A stretch of DNA of 64,000 nt, taken from NCBI GenBank assembly GCA_036278255.1, contig DASULK010000213.1:1-64000 (forward strand), in the 5' to 3' direction. Both the position numbers and the translations under genes were made by a program. Numbering within the stretch: position 1 is the stretch's first letter; each line of letters begins with the position of its first letter. Below the pieces are notes generated by a model that worked only from the letters and a program-made list of their open reading frames with translations, was not told the DNA's origin and searched no databases. Shown piece after piece: positions 34,154-43,569 of this stretch. The stretch is from DASULK01 sp036278255 (GTDB lineage Bacteria > Actinomycetota > Actinomycetes > Mycobacteriales > Micromonosporaceae).

Positions 34154-35521
34154 CTAGCGGGTGTTGGCGGTGCCCGCCGAGGCGGAGGCGGTTGGCAAAC
34201 GGTCGTCCAACGGATCGTCCTCGGCACCCCTCGATGCGGGCTCGGCGCTGGCGCTGTCCGGCAGGTTGGCGGTGGCGACCGCCGCCTGGATCTGATCCCG
34301 GCTCGGCCAGGGGATCGTCGCGAGCAGCATGAGCAGCACGCCTGCCAGGCTCCAGAGCCCGACCACGACAGGAATCGAGAACCGGTCGGCGATCAGCCCG
34401 GTCACGATCACCGCGATCCCCTGGATGGCCTGGGTGCCGCTGCCCATCACCCCGAAGGCTCGGGCCCGGAAACCATGGGGAAGGGCCTGGACGAAGAGAG
34501 CGTTGGCCGCCGGCATCACCCCTGCCACCGCGAAGCCGCAGAGGCCAGCCAGGAGCGCTACTACCGCCGGCGGCGGGTCCAACAGCGCGGGAACCAGAAC
34601 GAGCGGAGCGAGGACGGCGAACGGCCGGATCAGCGCCTGCCGGGTGGCCGGCGGGATCAGCCGACCGACGATGAGCCCGCCGAGAATGAAGCCGACCGGA
34701 TTGGCCGCCATGATCAGCGCCTGGGCGAGGCCGCGCTGGGCCTCGTGGTCAACCAGCTCGCTGGCCCACGCCGCGGCCAAGCCCTCCGGCACGATGGCGA
34801 AGAGCATCGATGTGAAGACGATGATGGCGATGGCCCGCAGAACCGGGGTGCCGAACACCAGCCGGAAGCCCGCTGCGGTCTCCCGGAGCAGATGGCTGCG
34901 GTGCTCATTCGTCATCGCCGGCGGCCGCTGCCGCACCCCGAACCGGATGAGCAGCGCGGACAGGGCGAAGGCCGCGGCATTGATCGACAGGGCCAGCCGG
35001 GGGTTCACGGCGCCGATCCCCGCTCCGGCGAAATAGCCGGCGACCTGTGCGGCCTGGCCGGTGGTGAGGTTCAGCGAGATGCCGAGCACCAGGCGGTCGC
35101 CGGTGAGGATGAGGGGCAGCAGCGCCGAACGGGCGGCCTGGCTCGGTGGATTGGCCAGCGCGATGACGAAGAGCAGCACCATCATCGCCGGTACCGGCAT
35201 GCCGGGTAAGGCGAGAATGGCGATCAGGCACATCCGCAGGACGTCGCAGAAGACCATGACGCTGCGGTAGGAGCCCCGTTCGGCGAGCGTTGCGAGGAAT
35301 GGGCCCCCGACCAGCCACGGCAGGTAGCTGATGGCGAAGGCGCCGGCGGAGAGTGCCACGGATTCGGTCTGCTGATAGACCAGGATGGTGACCGCGGCCT
35401 TGGTCATGTAGTCGCCGACCCAGGACAGCACGGTAGCCCCGTAGACCGCGCGGTATTCGGGTTCTCCGAACACTTCGCGGAAGGTGGCAGGCCTTGCCGG
35501 GGAACGGGTCGTGTCGGACAC
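34154..35521 (-). CDS. MFS transporter
   Basis: A protein of 455 residues with about twelve transmembrane segments between residues 30 and 420, for example VTILVYQQTESVALSAGAF and MMVLLFVIALANPPSQAARS. The charged loop after segment 2 is LATLAERGSYRSVMVFCD. Cytosolic tails are hydrophilic. The plan fits drug-efflux-type MFS proteins (enterobactin-exporter/macrolide-exporter group), but the substrate is unknown. GTG 35521 is chosen because GGAGG lies just upstream; GTG 35545 is possible. Confidence 0.85.
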   Translation of the reverse strand: MSDTTRSPARPATFREVFGEPEYRAVYGATVLSWVGDYMTKAAVTILVYQQTESVALSAGAFAISYLPWLVGGPFLATLAERGSYRSVMVFCDVLRMCLIAILALPGMPVPAMMVLLFVIALANPPSQAARSALLPLILTGDRLVLGISLNLTTGQAAQVAGYFAGAGIGAVNPRLALSINAAAFALSALLIRFGVRQRPPAMTNEHRSHLLRETAAGFRLVFGTPVLRAIAIIVFTSMLFAIVPEGLAAAWASELVDHEAQRGLAQALIMAANPVGFILGGLIVGRLIPPATRQALIRPFAVLAPLVLVPALLDPPPAVVALLAGLCGFAVAGVMPAANALFVQALPHGFRARAFGVMGSGTQAIQGIAVIVTGLIADRFSIPVVVGLWSLAGVLLMLLATIPWPSRDQIQAAVATANLPDSASAEPASRGAEDDPLDDRLPTASASAGTANTR

Positions 35522-35777
35522 CTGGCCTCCATCGTTGTCGACCACTGACCACGGTGATGGTGCTGTCGGAAACGCATCGAACGCCCGGATCAGCGAGGGC
35601 GTCGTTACGCTCCGGGAGGAGCTTGTCCGGGATTCTGCCCGATCGCCTGACTGTCTGGCTAGTGATAACGAGCAGTTTGTCGCTTCTATGACTGGACGAA
35701 CGGACGATACCTGGCTACTCGGGCGTTCCGCGACCCCTACCGCCCGTGTTCGCCGCGCCTCTCGCGGCCCCGCCGCC

Positions 35778-36833
35778 CTAGGTTGCGCCGCTCTGGCCGG
35801 TCTCGCCGTTGTCGATCTGTGCAGCGGGACGGACGACCATCCGGGATGCTGCGATCCGGGCGGCGATTCCGGAGGTCTCCAACGCCTCGGTCAACCGGCG
35901 ACGCAGTTCGCGTCCCACCGCGAACTGCCCGTCCGGGCTGGTCTTGGCGACCGTACGGATCACCGCACCATCCACGGTGACCTGCTCGACGCCGAGCACC
36001 GTGGGCGGCTCGACGAAGAGCGGCGCCAACTGCGGATCGGCGGTGACGGAATCGGCGGCCACCCGCAGCACGCTGGTCGCCTCCTCGGTGCGGACGAACC
36101 CGATCGGCATGTCGACGACCACCATCGCCCAGCCCTGGCTCTTGTTGCCGACCCGGGCGATCTCGCCGTTACGGATGTACCAGACGACGCCCCGGCCGTC
36201 GCGGACCGTGGTGGTCCGCAGCCCCACCGCTTCGACGGTCCCGGTCGCCTCCCCCAGGTCGACCGTGTCGCCGACCCCGTACTGGTCCTCCAGAAGCATG
36301 AACACGCCCGCGATGAGGTCCTTGACCAGTGACTGCGCGCCGAAGCCGAGAGCCACGCCGGCGATGCCGGCACTGGCCAGCAGGGGCGCCAGATTGAAGC
36401 TCAGCTCGCTGAGGATCAGCAGGACGGCGACGGCGAAGACGACCGCGCTGACCAGGCTGCGCAGAACGGAACCGATCGCCTCCGCCCGCTGCCGCCGCCG
36501 CTCCGGAACCATCACCGTCGCATCGGCGACGGTGATGGGCACCCGTTCCCGCAGCGGTTTGAGGATCGCCGGGACCGCCCCCTTGGTGGTGCTGCGCACC
36601 AGTCGGCGGATCGAGCGGTGCAGTAGGTGGCGCACCAGCAGAGCGATCAGGATGATCAGCAGAATCCGGAACGGCTTGACCAGGATGTAGAAGCTGCCCT
36701 CCGCCAACCACACCGACCCGGTCAGATCCCACACCAGGTCGCAGAGGGCGTCATCGAGACAATTGGCACTCGGCGCCGATGGCTCGGGTGTGGGTGCGGC
36801 GGTGGCCGCACGCAATCCCAGATTCGAGGACAT
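35778..36833 (-). CDS. Small-conductance mechanosensitive channel (MscS) family protein
   Basis: A protein of 351 residues. A short N-terminal region is followed by a transmembrane helix (about 52-70), a second hydrophobic pair (about 125-160), then the MscS pore-lining segment ALGFGAQSLVKDLIAGVFMLLEDQYGVGDTV and the beta-domain (VEAVGLRTTTVRD...IRNGEIARVGNKSQ). The C-terminal ferredoxin-like domain covers about 245-330. It opens under membrane tension to release solutes. The ATG at 36833 was chosen; GTG 36836 is adjacent. Confidence 0.9.
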   Translation of the reverse strand: MSSNLGLRAATAAPTPEPSAPSANCLDDALCDLVWDLTGSVWLAEGSFYILVKPFRILLIILIALLVRHLLHRSIRRLVRSTTKGAVPAILKPLRERVPITVADATVMVPERRRQRAEAIGSVLRSLVSAVVFAVAVLLILSELSFNLAPLLASAGIAGVALGFGAQSLVKDLIAGVFMLLEDQYGVGDTVDLGEATGTVEAVGLRTTTVRDGRGVVWYIRNGEIARVGNKSQGWAMVVVDMPIGFVRTEEATSVLRVAADSVTADPQLAPLFVEPPTVLGVEQVTVDGAVIRTVAKTSPDGQFAVGRELRRRLTEALETSGIAARIAASRMVVRPAAQIDNGETGQSGAT

Positions 36834-37113
36834 CACGGCTGCCTTCGTACCACGCTCCGGCGGTGCATCGGCACCACCCCGCCCCAAGCGGAGCTCCCGC
36901 ACCGCCGGTCAACCGGAGGGAACCGGCCATCTTGTCACACCACAGAGCAGCGTTGACGCGGAACCCCCGATTAGTAGGTGCAATCGCGACACCGATCAGG
37001 GAACATTGGCGCACATGCTGGCGAACCGCCGGCGTGGACCGCGGGCATCGATGGCCGCGGTGGGATGGGCCGAGCGACGGAGCGACGCAGGAACGACCGG
37101 GAGGATGAGCACG

Positions 37114-37647
37114 ATGCCTGACATACGACCCCAGGTGGGCTCCGGTGCGTTGGTGCTCAATGCGACCTACGAGCCGCTCTGTGTCGTGTCGGTGCGGCGT
37201 GCCGCGATTCTCATCCTGACCGCGAAAGCGGTCTGCGTCGCCGACGGCGAGGGCATCCTGCACGGTGCCCGCCATGCCCTCCCGGTGCCCTCGGTGGTGC
37301 GACTGACCCGCTTTGTTCGCGTGCCATACCGCACCCATGTCGGCCTCTCCCGTCGGGCAATCTTCGCCCGTGACGGCTGGCGCTGCGCCTACTGCCGTGG
37401 GCCCGCCGAGACGATCGACCATGTCTTCCCGCGGAGCCGGGGAGGGCAACATGTCTGGGAGAACGTGGTCGCAGCCTGTGCCCGCTGCAACCACAGCAAG
37501 GGGGACCGGACGCCGGCCGAGCTGGGTTGGCGGTTGTCGGTGGTGCCGGCCGCCCCAAAAGGTATCGCCTGGCGGGTACTCGGCCACCGGGTGCCGGATC
37601 CCCGATGGGTCGACTGGCTGGACCTGCGGGAGGCAGAGGCCGCCTGA
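37114..37647 (+). CDS. HNH endonuclease
   Basis: A protein of 177 residues. The HNH domain (about 85-140) has CAYCRG, TIDHVFPRSRGG, WENVVAACARCNHSKGDRTP: two CxxC zinc pairs and the DH catalytic pair. The N-terminal half (ALVLNATYEPLCVVSVRRAAILIL) is the conserved extension typical of this actinobacterial family. Substrate unknown; stand-alone chromosomal HNH proteins of this type are widespread and not tied to a phage here. ATG 37114 has GGGAGG nine bases upstream. Confidence 0.9.
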   Translation: MPDIRPQVGSGALVLNATYEPLCVVSVRRAAILILTAKAVCVADGEGILHGARHALPVPSVVRLTRFVRVPYRTHVGLSRRAIFARDGWRCAYCRGPAETIDHVFPRSRGGQHVWENVVAACARCNHSKGDRTPAELGWRLSVVPAAPKGIAWRVLGHRVPDPRWVDWLDLREAEAA

Positions 37648-37679
37648 CATCGGGCCGTCGGGTGCGGAGGAGGCAGGGC

Positions 37680-39122
37680 GTGTCGCAGCTGCATGATCTG
37701 ACCGCGGTGGAGCAGGCGGCGGCGATCCGGCGCGGCGAGGTCACCAGCGGAGAGCTGGTCGACCACTACCTGGCGCGGATCGAGGCGTACGGCGACACCG
37801 TCGGCGCCTTCGTCACCGTCACCGCGGAGCCAGCCCGGGCGCAGGCCCGGGCCGCCGACGCGGCTCCCGCCGACGAGCGGGGTGTTCTGCACGGCGTGCC
37901 GACGGCGATCAAGGACCTCACTCTGACGGCCGGGGTGCGGACCACCTTCGGATCGGCGGCGTTCACCGATTTCGTGCCCACCGAGGACGCCGATGTGGTC
38001 CGGCTCCTCCGAGCCGCCGGCATGATCAGCCTCGGCAAGACCACCACCTCCGAACTGGGCTCCTCGTGCTATTCGGAGGGGCGGGTCGCGCCGCCGGCCC
38101 GCAATCCCTGGCGGTTGGCCTACACCGCGGGCGGGTCGAGCGGGGGCGCGGCCGCCGCGGTCGCCGCAGGCCTGGTCCCCGTCGCCCAGGGATCCGACGG
38201 GGGCGGCTCCCTGCGCATCCCGGCCGCGTTGTGTGGCCTCATCGGGTACAAACCCAGCCGCGGGCTGGTCTCCGGCGGCCCGCTCGGCTTCGGCGCCTTC
38301 GGCCTGCCGACCGACGGCCCGATCGGCCGTACGATCACCGACGTGGCGGCCCTCCTCGATGCGATGGCGGTGCCGGTGCCCGGCGAACCGTATTCGGCAC
38401 CGCCCCCGCCACCGGGGGGATACCGGGAAGCGGTGCGCCGGGCGGCGCCCGGCCGCCTGCGCATCGGGCGGTTCACCGCGCCGATGCTGGCCGAGGAGCC
38501 GATCCACCCGGCGTGCCTCGCCGCCGTCGATACCGCCGCCGGCCTGCTGGCCGATCTCGGGCACGAGGTGGTGCCGGTGTCCCGGCCGGTCACACCCGAG
38601 TTCTGGCCGCTCTTTGAGACGATCTGGTACGTCCTCGCGCTCTCCCCGGTGCCGTCCGATCGGGAAGGGGAGTTGCTGCCGTTGACGCGTCTCCTGCGCC
38701 GGAGGGGCCGTAGCGTCGATGTGCCGACGCTGCTGGCCACCCTGGCGGAACTGCAGACGCTGGTCCGCCGGGCCATGGCGGAGGCCGCCGATTTCGACCT
38801 GCTGCTCTGTCCCACGTTGGCCGCACCGCAGGCGCCGGTCGGCTGGTTCACCGGCGCCGGTGAACCCGCCGACGACTTCGACCGTCAGCGCCGCTTCTCA
38901 CCGTACTGCGCGATCTTCAACGTCACCGGGCAGCCGTCGATCTCGCTCCCCGTCGCAGCGACGGCGGACGGCATGCCGGTCGGGGTCCTGTTGAATGGAC
39001 GTCACGGCGATGATGCCGGACTACTCTCGGTGGCGGCGCAGCTCGAGCGGTCGGCGGGAGGCTGGGACCGTCACCCCGCGATCTGGCGGGCCCGCCCCTC
39101 CGCTAACGTGGCAGACGTCTGA
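37680..39122 (+). CDS. Amidase signature family hydrolase
   Basis: A protein of 480 residues. The Ser-cisSer-Lys amidase triad region is complete: AIKDLTLTAGVRTTFGS (Lys), TAGGSSGGAAAAVAAGLVP (the Gly/Ser loop with cis-Ser) and GSDGGGSLRIPAALCG (nucleophile Ser). It hydrolyses an amide; the substrate is not known. The C-terminal part ends with ISLPVAATADGMPVG. GTG start with GGAGGAGGCAGG upstream. It follows the HNH gene by 32 bp on the same strand. Confidence 0.92.
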   Translation: MSQLHDLTAVEQAAAIRRGEVTSGELVDHYLARIEAYGDTVGAFVTVTAEPARAQARAADAAPADERGVLHGVPTAIKDLTLTAGVRTTFGSAAFTDFVPTEDADVVRLLRAAGMISLGKTTTSELGSSCYSEGRVAPPARNPWRLAYTAGGSSGGAAAAVAAGLVPVAQGSDGGGSLRIPAALCGLIGYKPSRGLVSGGPLGFGAFGLPTDGPIGRTITDVAALLDAMAVPVPGEPYSAPPPPPGGYREAVRRAAPGRLRIGRFTAPMLAEEPIHPACLAAVDTAAGLLADLGHEVVPVSRPVTPEFWPLFETIWYVLALSPVPSDREGELLPLTRLLRRRGRSVDVPTLLATLAELQTLVRRAMAEAADFDLLLCPTLAAPQAPVGWFTGAGEPADDFDRQRRFSPYCAIFNVTGQPSISLPVAATADGMPVGVLLNGRHGDDAGLLSVAAQLERSAGGWDRHPAIWRARPSANVADV

Positions 39123-39195
39123 GTCGGACGGGTTGACGCAAGCCGCCTGCTTCAGCATTGGGTTCCATTCGTTTCTGGGTGTGGGGGCGTAGAGG

Positions 39196-39492
39196 TTGTC
39201 TGCTAGCGACACCATTCTGGTCTTCGTCGGCATCCCTGCCGCCATCGTGCTGATCATCACGGTCCTGGTCATGGCCAGTGAGGGGCGTGTCCCCGGGCGG
39301 TACCGTCCGGGCCGGCGATTCGATTTCGCCCCGGTCTGGTTCCTCTCCGCTCCGGACCAGGTGGCGCAGACCCCGAAGCAGGCCGCGCTACCGGAAGGGG
39401 CGGATCCCGTGGCATTGACAGCGGGTGAGGTGGAGATCAAGGCTGCGCCGGCGCGGCCGGGCACGACGGGAGGCGCAAGTGACCGCTGGTGA
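39196..39492 (+). CDS. ctaJ: Small membrane protein, likely aa3 oxidase subunit CtaJ
   Basis: A protein of 98 residues. One N-terminal membrane helix (about 5-27, TILVFVGIPAAIVLIITVLV) is followed by RYRPGRRFDFAPVWFL, the hallmark of the actinobacterial CtaJ subunit. A variable cytosolic tail (about 60-98) follows. CtaJ is an accessory subunit of the actinobacterial aa3 oxidase supercomplex. Its end overlaps the start of the DUF5130 gene by 14 bp, the usual neighbour of ctaJ. TTG start. The assignment is from memory of the sequence pattern. Confidence 0.75.
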   Translation: MSASDTILVFVGIPAAIVLIITVLVMASEGRVPGRYRPGRRFDFAPVWFLSAPDQVAQTPKQAALPEGADPVALTAGEVEIKAAPARPGTTGGASDRW

Positions 39493-39913
39493 GAGCATGA
39501 CCGTCCGTCGGCAGGACGGCGACCTGTCCCGCCGGCCAGCGGTGCTGGAAGGCCCCTTCAACACCCGGCAACTGCTGCGCCTCGACGAAGCGTTGCGGCT
39601 GGCCGACCAGTCGACCGGCCTGACCTTCTCGATCTACGTCGGCGAGCTCGTGGAGCCGGTCCGGGAGTACGCCGAGAAGCTGCATGCCCAGCTGGCCAAC
39701 CCGGACCGGTCGGTGCTGGTCGCCGTCTCGCCAAACCAGCGGGCGCTGGAGATCGTCACCGGGGCGGAGGCGCGTAAGCGCATCCCCGACCGGGACGCCA
39801 AGCTCGCCGCGCTCTCCATGACGGCCGCTTTCGCCGGTGGCGACCTGGCCGGCGGGATCATCTCCGGCCTGGACCAGTTGGCGACCCGCGCCGGCCGGAA
39901 TAGCCGGGAGTAA
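39479..39913 (+). CDS. DUF5130-family protein (TPM-like)
   Basis: A protein of 144 residues with GTG start (GGGAGG five bases upstream). Conserved blocks are FNTRQLLRLDEALRLADQ, LTFSIYVGELVEPVREYAEKLHAQL and SVLVAVSPNQRALEIVTG: a TPM-phosphatase-like fold without a membrane anchor. Linked to ctaJ by overlap, so a role near the respiratory oxidase is plausible but unproven. It ends before the strong hairpin at 39972-40006. Confidence 0.82.
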   Translation: MTAGESMTVRRQDGDLSRRPAVLEGPFNTRQLLRLDEALRLADQSTGLTFSIYVGELVEPVREYAEKLHAQLANPDRSVLVAVSPNQRALEIVTGAEARKRIPDRDAKLAALSMTAAFAGGDLAGGIISGLDQLATRAGRNSRE

Positions 39914-39971
39914 CGGAACCGCGGACGGCGGTCGCCGCACCGCTGGCGATCGTCGCCGCCGTGTACGACAG

Positions 39972-40006
39972 GAAGCGGCCCCGGCAGTAACTGCCGGGGC
40001 CGCTTC
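39972..40006. terminator. Strong bidirectional terminator (DUF5130 / pepN)
   Basis: A perfect 16-bp stem (GAAGCGGCCCCGGCAG, 39972-39987; complement 39991-40006) with a TAA loop sits between two convergent genes. The loop and stem are symmetric, so it can stop transcripts from either side. Confidence 0.85.
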
Positions 40007-40025
40007 GCCGTCTCACTCCACCGGC

Positions 40026-42596
40026 TCAGCCGCTTGCCGCATCCTTCGCCCGGGCCTTCAGCGCCCGCACCACACCATCGCGCCCCTCGGCGACCAGCCG
40101 CCGCAGCGGCGCGGGGTGCTCCGGGCGGCCCAGCCACTCATCGGTAGCTGTCACGGTCTCCTCGCTGATCTGGTACGACGGGTAGGCCAGGACGGCGAAT
40201 TCCTGTGCCGTCTCGCTCGGGTGGGTGGCCCACACCCGTCCGACCTCGTCGAAGAACCTGCCGGCGTACGGGGCGGTGAGCTCCACCTGCGCCGGATGCT
40301 GGAAGCCCTGCAGGAGAGCCCGGTTACGCCAGTTCGGCGGCGCCGTATCGCCGGTCAGCTCACGCCACACCGCGGCCTTCTGTTCGGCGGTGGGAACCAG
40401 TGCCCAGGCCAGCGCCGCCTCCCGCTCCCCGCTGGCCGTCCGGTCACGGCTTAACTCCGCCTCGATCTCGTCCGGATCCGCCGAGCCGTTGGCGATCAGC
40501 GACTGCAGTACCCACCACCGCAGCTCGGTGTGGATCGTCAATCCGTCCGGCACCTCGACGCCGTTCAGCCAGCCGCGCAGTACAGCCAGATCCTCATTCG
40601 AGCGGGCGACGGAGGCGTAGGTACGGGCCCAGGCCAACTGCCGGCCGCTGCCGGGTTCGGCCGCGGTCAACGTGGCCCGCGCCGTGCGCGCCAACTCTGC
40701 CCAGCCGGTGGGCGCCCACTCCGGATCCGCGTAGGAGGCCAGCGCGGCGGCGGACTGCCGCAGGGTTGCGGTGACCAGGTTGATGTCCCGTTCGGCGGGT
40801 AGGCCGGTGAGTACCAGGGCCAGGTAGTCACGGGTGGAGAGTTCAGCGTCGCGGACCATGTCCCACGCCGCGGTCCAGCAGAGCGCCCGGGCCAGCGGGG
40901 AGTCGAGGCCGCTGATGTGCTGCACCACGGTGGCCATCGACCGGTCGTCGAGCCGCAGCTTGCTGTAGGTCAGGTCCTCGTCGTTGAGGAGCAGCACGTC
41001 GGGCGCGGGCACCCCGGCCAGCGCGGAAATCTCGGTGCGTTCACCGGTCACGTCGACTTCGATCAGGTCCCGCCGGACCAGACCCCGGTCCTTCGATAGA
41101 TCGTAGAGGCCGATGCCGATGCGGTGGGTGCGCAGCGTCGGGTATTCGGCCGGGGCCTCCTGCCGCACCACGACCTGCTCGTACCGGCCGTCGGCCCCGA
41201 CCGTCACCTCCGGGCGGAGCGTGTTGACCTGGGCGGTCTCCAGCCACTGCCCGGCGAAGGTGCGCAGCTCCCGTCCGGAGGCGGCCTCCAGCTCGGAGAG
41301 CAGGTCGTCGAAGGTGGCGTTCCCCCAGGCATGCTTGGCGAAGTAGCCGCGCAGACCGGCGAGGAAGGGTTCGAGCCCGACGTAGGCGACCAGTTGCTTG
41401 AGGACGCTGGCGCCCTTGGCGTAGGTGATGCCGTCGAAGTTGACCTCGACGGTGGCGACGTCCGGCATCTCGCAGTAGACGGGGTGGGTGGAGGAGAGTT
41501 GGTCTTGGCGGTAGCCCCAGTTCTTCCGTACGGACAGGAAGGTCGTCCATGCATCGGTGAACCGGGTGGCGTGGGTGTTGCACCAGTGGCTGGCCCACTC
41601 GGCGAACGACTCGTTGAGCCACAGGTCGTTCCACCAGCGCATGGTGACCAGGTTGCCGAACCACATGTGGGCCATTTCGTGCAGGATGGTGTTGGCCCGC
41701 TGTTCGTACTCGTAGTCGGTCACTTGGGCCCGGAAGAGGTAGTGCGCCTCGGCGTGTGTGACGCAGCCGAAGTTCTCCATCGCCCCGAAGTTGAAGTCGG
41801 GTACCCACAACTGGTCGTACTTGGGTAGCGGGTAGCGCACGCCGAACTTCTCGTGGAAGAAGTCGAAGCCCTGCGTGGTGATCAGGTTGAGGTCCTCTGC
41901 GTCGAGGTACTCCGCCATGCTCGCCCGGCAGAAGTAGCCCAGGTCGATGCCGTCGTGGGTGTACCGCACCTCATGGTACGGGCCGGCGCAGAGCGCGGTG
42001 ATGTAGGTGCTCATCCGCACCGACTCGGCAAAGTGGAGGGTCTTGGTCTCGCCGGACGACTCCTGCTTCTCGATCGGCGTGTTGGAGACCACCTTCCAGT
42101 GGCTCGGCACGGTGGCGTGCCAGGTGAAGACGCTCTTCAGATCGGGCTGGTCGAAGCAGGCGTACACCCGCTGCGCATCGGCGATCTCGAACTGGCTGTA
42201 GAGGTAGGTTTCGCCGTCGACCGGATCGACGCTGCGGTGCAAGCCCTGGCCGGTGGTCGAGTAGGCGAAGTCGGCGTCGACGACCAGCGTGTTCTCGGCG
42301 GCCAGGTCGGCCAGGGCAAGTCCGGTCTCAGCCGACCAGCCGGAGAGGTCCACCGGGGTGCCGTTCAGTGTCGCGGAGCGTACCGAGTCCGCGGCGAGTT
42401 CGATGAAGGTGCTGGCCCCCGGCTCGTGGCAGCGGAACCGGACCTCGGTGACGGAGCGGAAGGTGCGGCTACCGGCGGCCCGCCCGGCCGCGGACAGGTC
42501 CAGGTTGATGTCGTAGGCGATGACATCGAGCAGACGAGCCCGCTCGGCTGCCTCGACCTGGGTCAGGTTACGCACTCCCGCCACGTCAGTCTCCAT
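40026..42596 (-). CDS. pepN: Aminopeptidase N (M1 zinc metallopeptidase)
   Basis: A protein of 856 residues. The exopeptidase motif is GAMENFG and the zinc motif HEMAHMWFGNLVT is complete, with the third ligand Glu in WLNESFAEW. The ERAP1-like C-terminal domain covers about 530-850. It removes N-terminal amino acids from peptides in the cytoplasm. ATG 42596 has GGAG at about eight bases upstream; GTG 42575 (giving RNLTQVEA) is an alternative seen in some relatives. Confidence 0.95.
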   Translation of the reverse strand: METDVAGVRNLTQVEAAERARLLDVIAYDINLDLSAAGRAAGSRTFRSVTEVRFRCHEPGASTFIELAADSVRSATLNGTPVDLSGWSAETGLALADLAAENTLVVDADFAYSTTGQGLHRSVDPVDGETYLYSQFEIADAQRVYACFDQPDLKSVFTWHATVPSHWKVVSNTPIEKQESSGETKTLHFAESVRMSTYITALCAGPYHEVRYTHDGIDLGYFCRASMAEYLDAEDLNLITTQGFDFFHEKFGVRYPLPKYDQLWVPDFNFGAMENFGCVTHAEAHYLFRAQVTDYEYEQRANTILHEMAHMWFGNLVTMRWWNDLWLNESFAEWASHWCNTHATRFTDAWTTFLSVRKNWGYRQDQLSSTHPVYCEMPDVATVEVNFDGITYAKGASVLKQLVAYVGLEPFLAGLRGYFAKHAWGNATFDDLLSELEAASGRELRTFAGQWLETAQVNTLRPEVTVGADGRYEQVVVRQEAPAEYPTLRTHRIGIGLYDLSKDRGLVRRDLIEVDVTGERTEISALAGVPAPDVLLLNDEDLTYSKLRLDDRSMATVVQHISGLDSPLARALCWTAAWDMVRDAELSTRDYLALVLTGLPAERDINLVTATLRQSAAALASYADPEWAPTGWAELARTARATLTAAEPGSGRQLAWARTYASVARSNEDLAVLRGWLNGVEVPDGLTIHTELRWWVLQSLIANGSADPDEIEAELSRDRTASGEREAALAWALVPTAEQKAAVWRELTGDTAPPNWRNRALLQGFQHPAQVELTAPYAGRFFDEVGRVWATHPSETAQEFAVLAYPSYQISEETVTATDEWLGRPEHPAPLRRLVAEGRDGVVRALKARAKDAASG

Positions 42597-42804
42597 CCAC
42601 GTACTCCGGCGCGCCGCCCGTCGGGGCGCGTGTTGCCGCTGTCTGGTTCGATAGTCCGGTGCCGAGTCTTCCACGCTGCGCCGGATGTGGAGGGCCCACC
42701 CGGTCTGCCGCCCGCTCCGGTGATAATGAACTCGTTGGATACAGGAGTGGTGGCCGCCTGCCGGCAGGTTCCGGGGCGCCGATTGGCTGAGGAAAGGATC
42801 TGGC

Positions 42805-43464
42805 ATGCGTAAGCGCGCCCAGGTGAGCATGTGGTTCGATCCGATCTGCCCTTGGGCGTGGATCACCTCCCGCTGGCTGTTGCAGGTGGAACTGGTCCGC
42901 CCGGTGGACGTCCGTTTCCGGGTGATGAGTCTGTCGGTGCTCAATGCGGGCCGCGACGTGCCGGAGCAGTACCGGAAGGCGATGGAGACCGGGTGGGGGC
43001 CGGTGCGGATCTGTATCGCCGCTGAGCAGCAGCACGGGCCGGGGGCGGTGCGTGACCTCTACACCGCGCTGGGTACCCGGCTCCATCTTGGTAAAGAGGA
43101 GGTGGGGCCGCAGCTCTTCTCGGCTGCGCTCGCGGACGCGGGCCTTGAACCCGCCCTGGCCGAGGCCGCGGATTCCACTGAGTACGACGAGGCGCTGCGG
43201 GCCAGTCACGAGGCCGGCATGCGGCCGGTCGGATACGACGTCGGCACCCCGGTCATTCACGCCCCGGGCCCTTCGATCGGCCCGGAGGGCAGCCTGGAGG
43301 CCGGGTCGGCGGACGGGGCCGTCGCGTTCTTCGGTCCGGTCGTCACCCCGGCGCCGAAGGGGGAGGCGGCCGGACGGCTGTGGGATGGCGTGCTGCTGGT
43401 TGCCGGCACACCCGGCTTCTACGAGCTCAAGCGCTCGCGCGAAGAGGCGCCCGATTTCGGGTGA
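42805..43464 (+). CDS. DsbA-like, mycothiol-dependent nitroreductase (Rv2466c) family
   Basis: A protein of 219 residues with a thioredoxin-fold DsbA domain. The redox motif near residue 15 is CPWAW: the first Cys (C15) is present, the resolving Cys is Ala18 (mycobacterial Rv2466c has CPWCW). Otherwise the family sequence is clear: ITSRWLLQVE, VMSLSVLN, GWGPVRICIAAEQ, GTPVIHAPG, GRLWDGV. About 18 residues (GPEGSLEAGSADG region) are inserted before AFFGPV compared with Rv2466c. ATG with GGAAAGGAT upstream. Confidence 0.88.
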   Translation: MRKRAQVSMWFDPICPWAWITSRWLLQVELVRPVDVRFRVMSLSVLNAGRDVPEQYRKAMETGWGPVRICIAAEQQHGPGAVRDLYTALGTRLHLGKEEVGPQLFSAALADAGLEPALAEAADSTEYDEALRASHEAGMRPVGYDVGTPVIHAPGPSIGPEGSLEAGSADGAVAFFGPVVTPAPKGEAAGRLWDGVLLVAGTPGFYELKRSREEAPDFG

Positions 43465-43569
43465 TACCGGCTGACGTGGCCGGACCGATCCTCCCGTGGC
43501 CACCCAGAAGGTGAGCCGGTCGTGGGGTGCGCTGATCGCCGCATCTCACGGGCGGTAGCGTCAGTGAAC

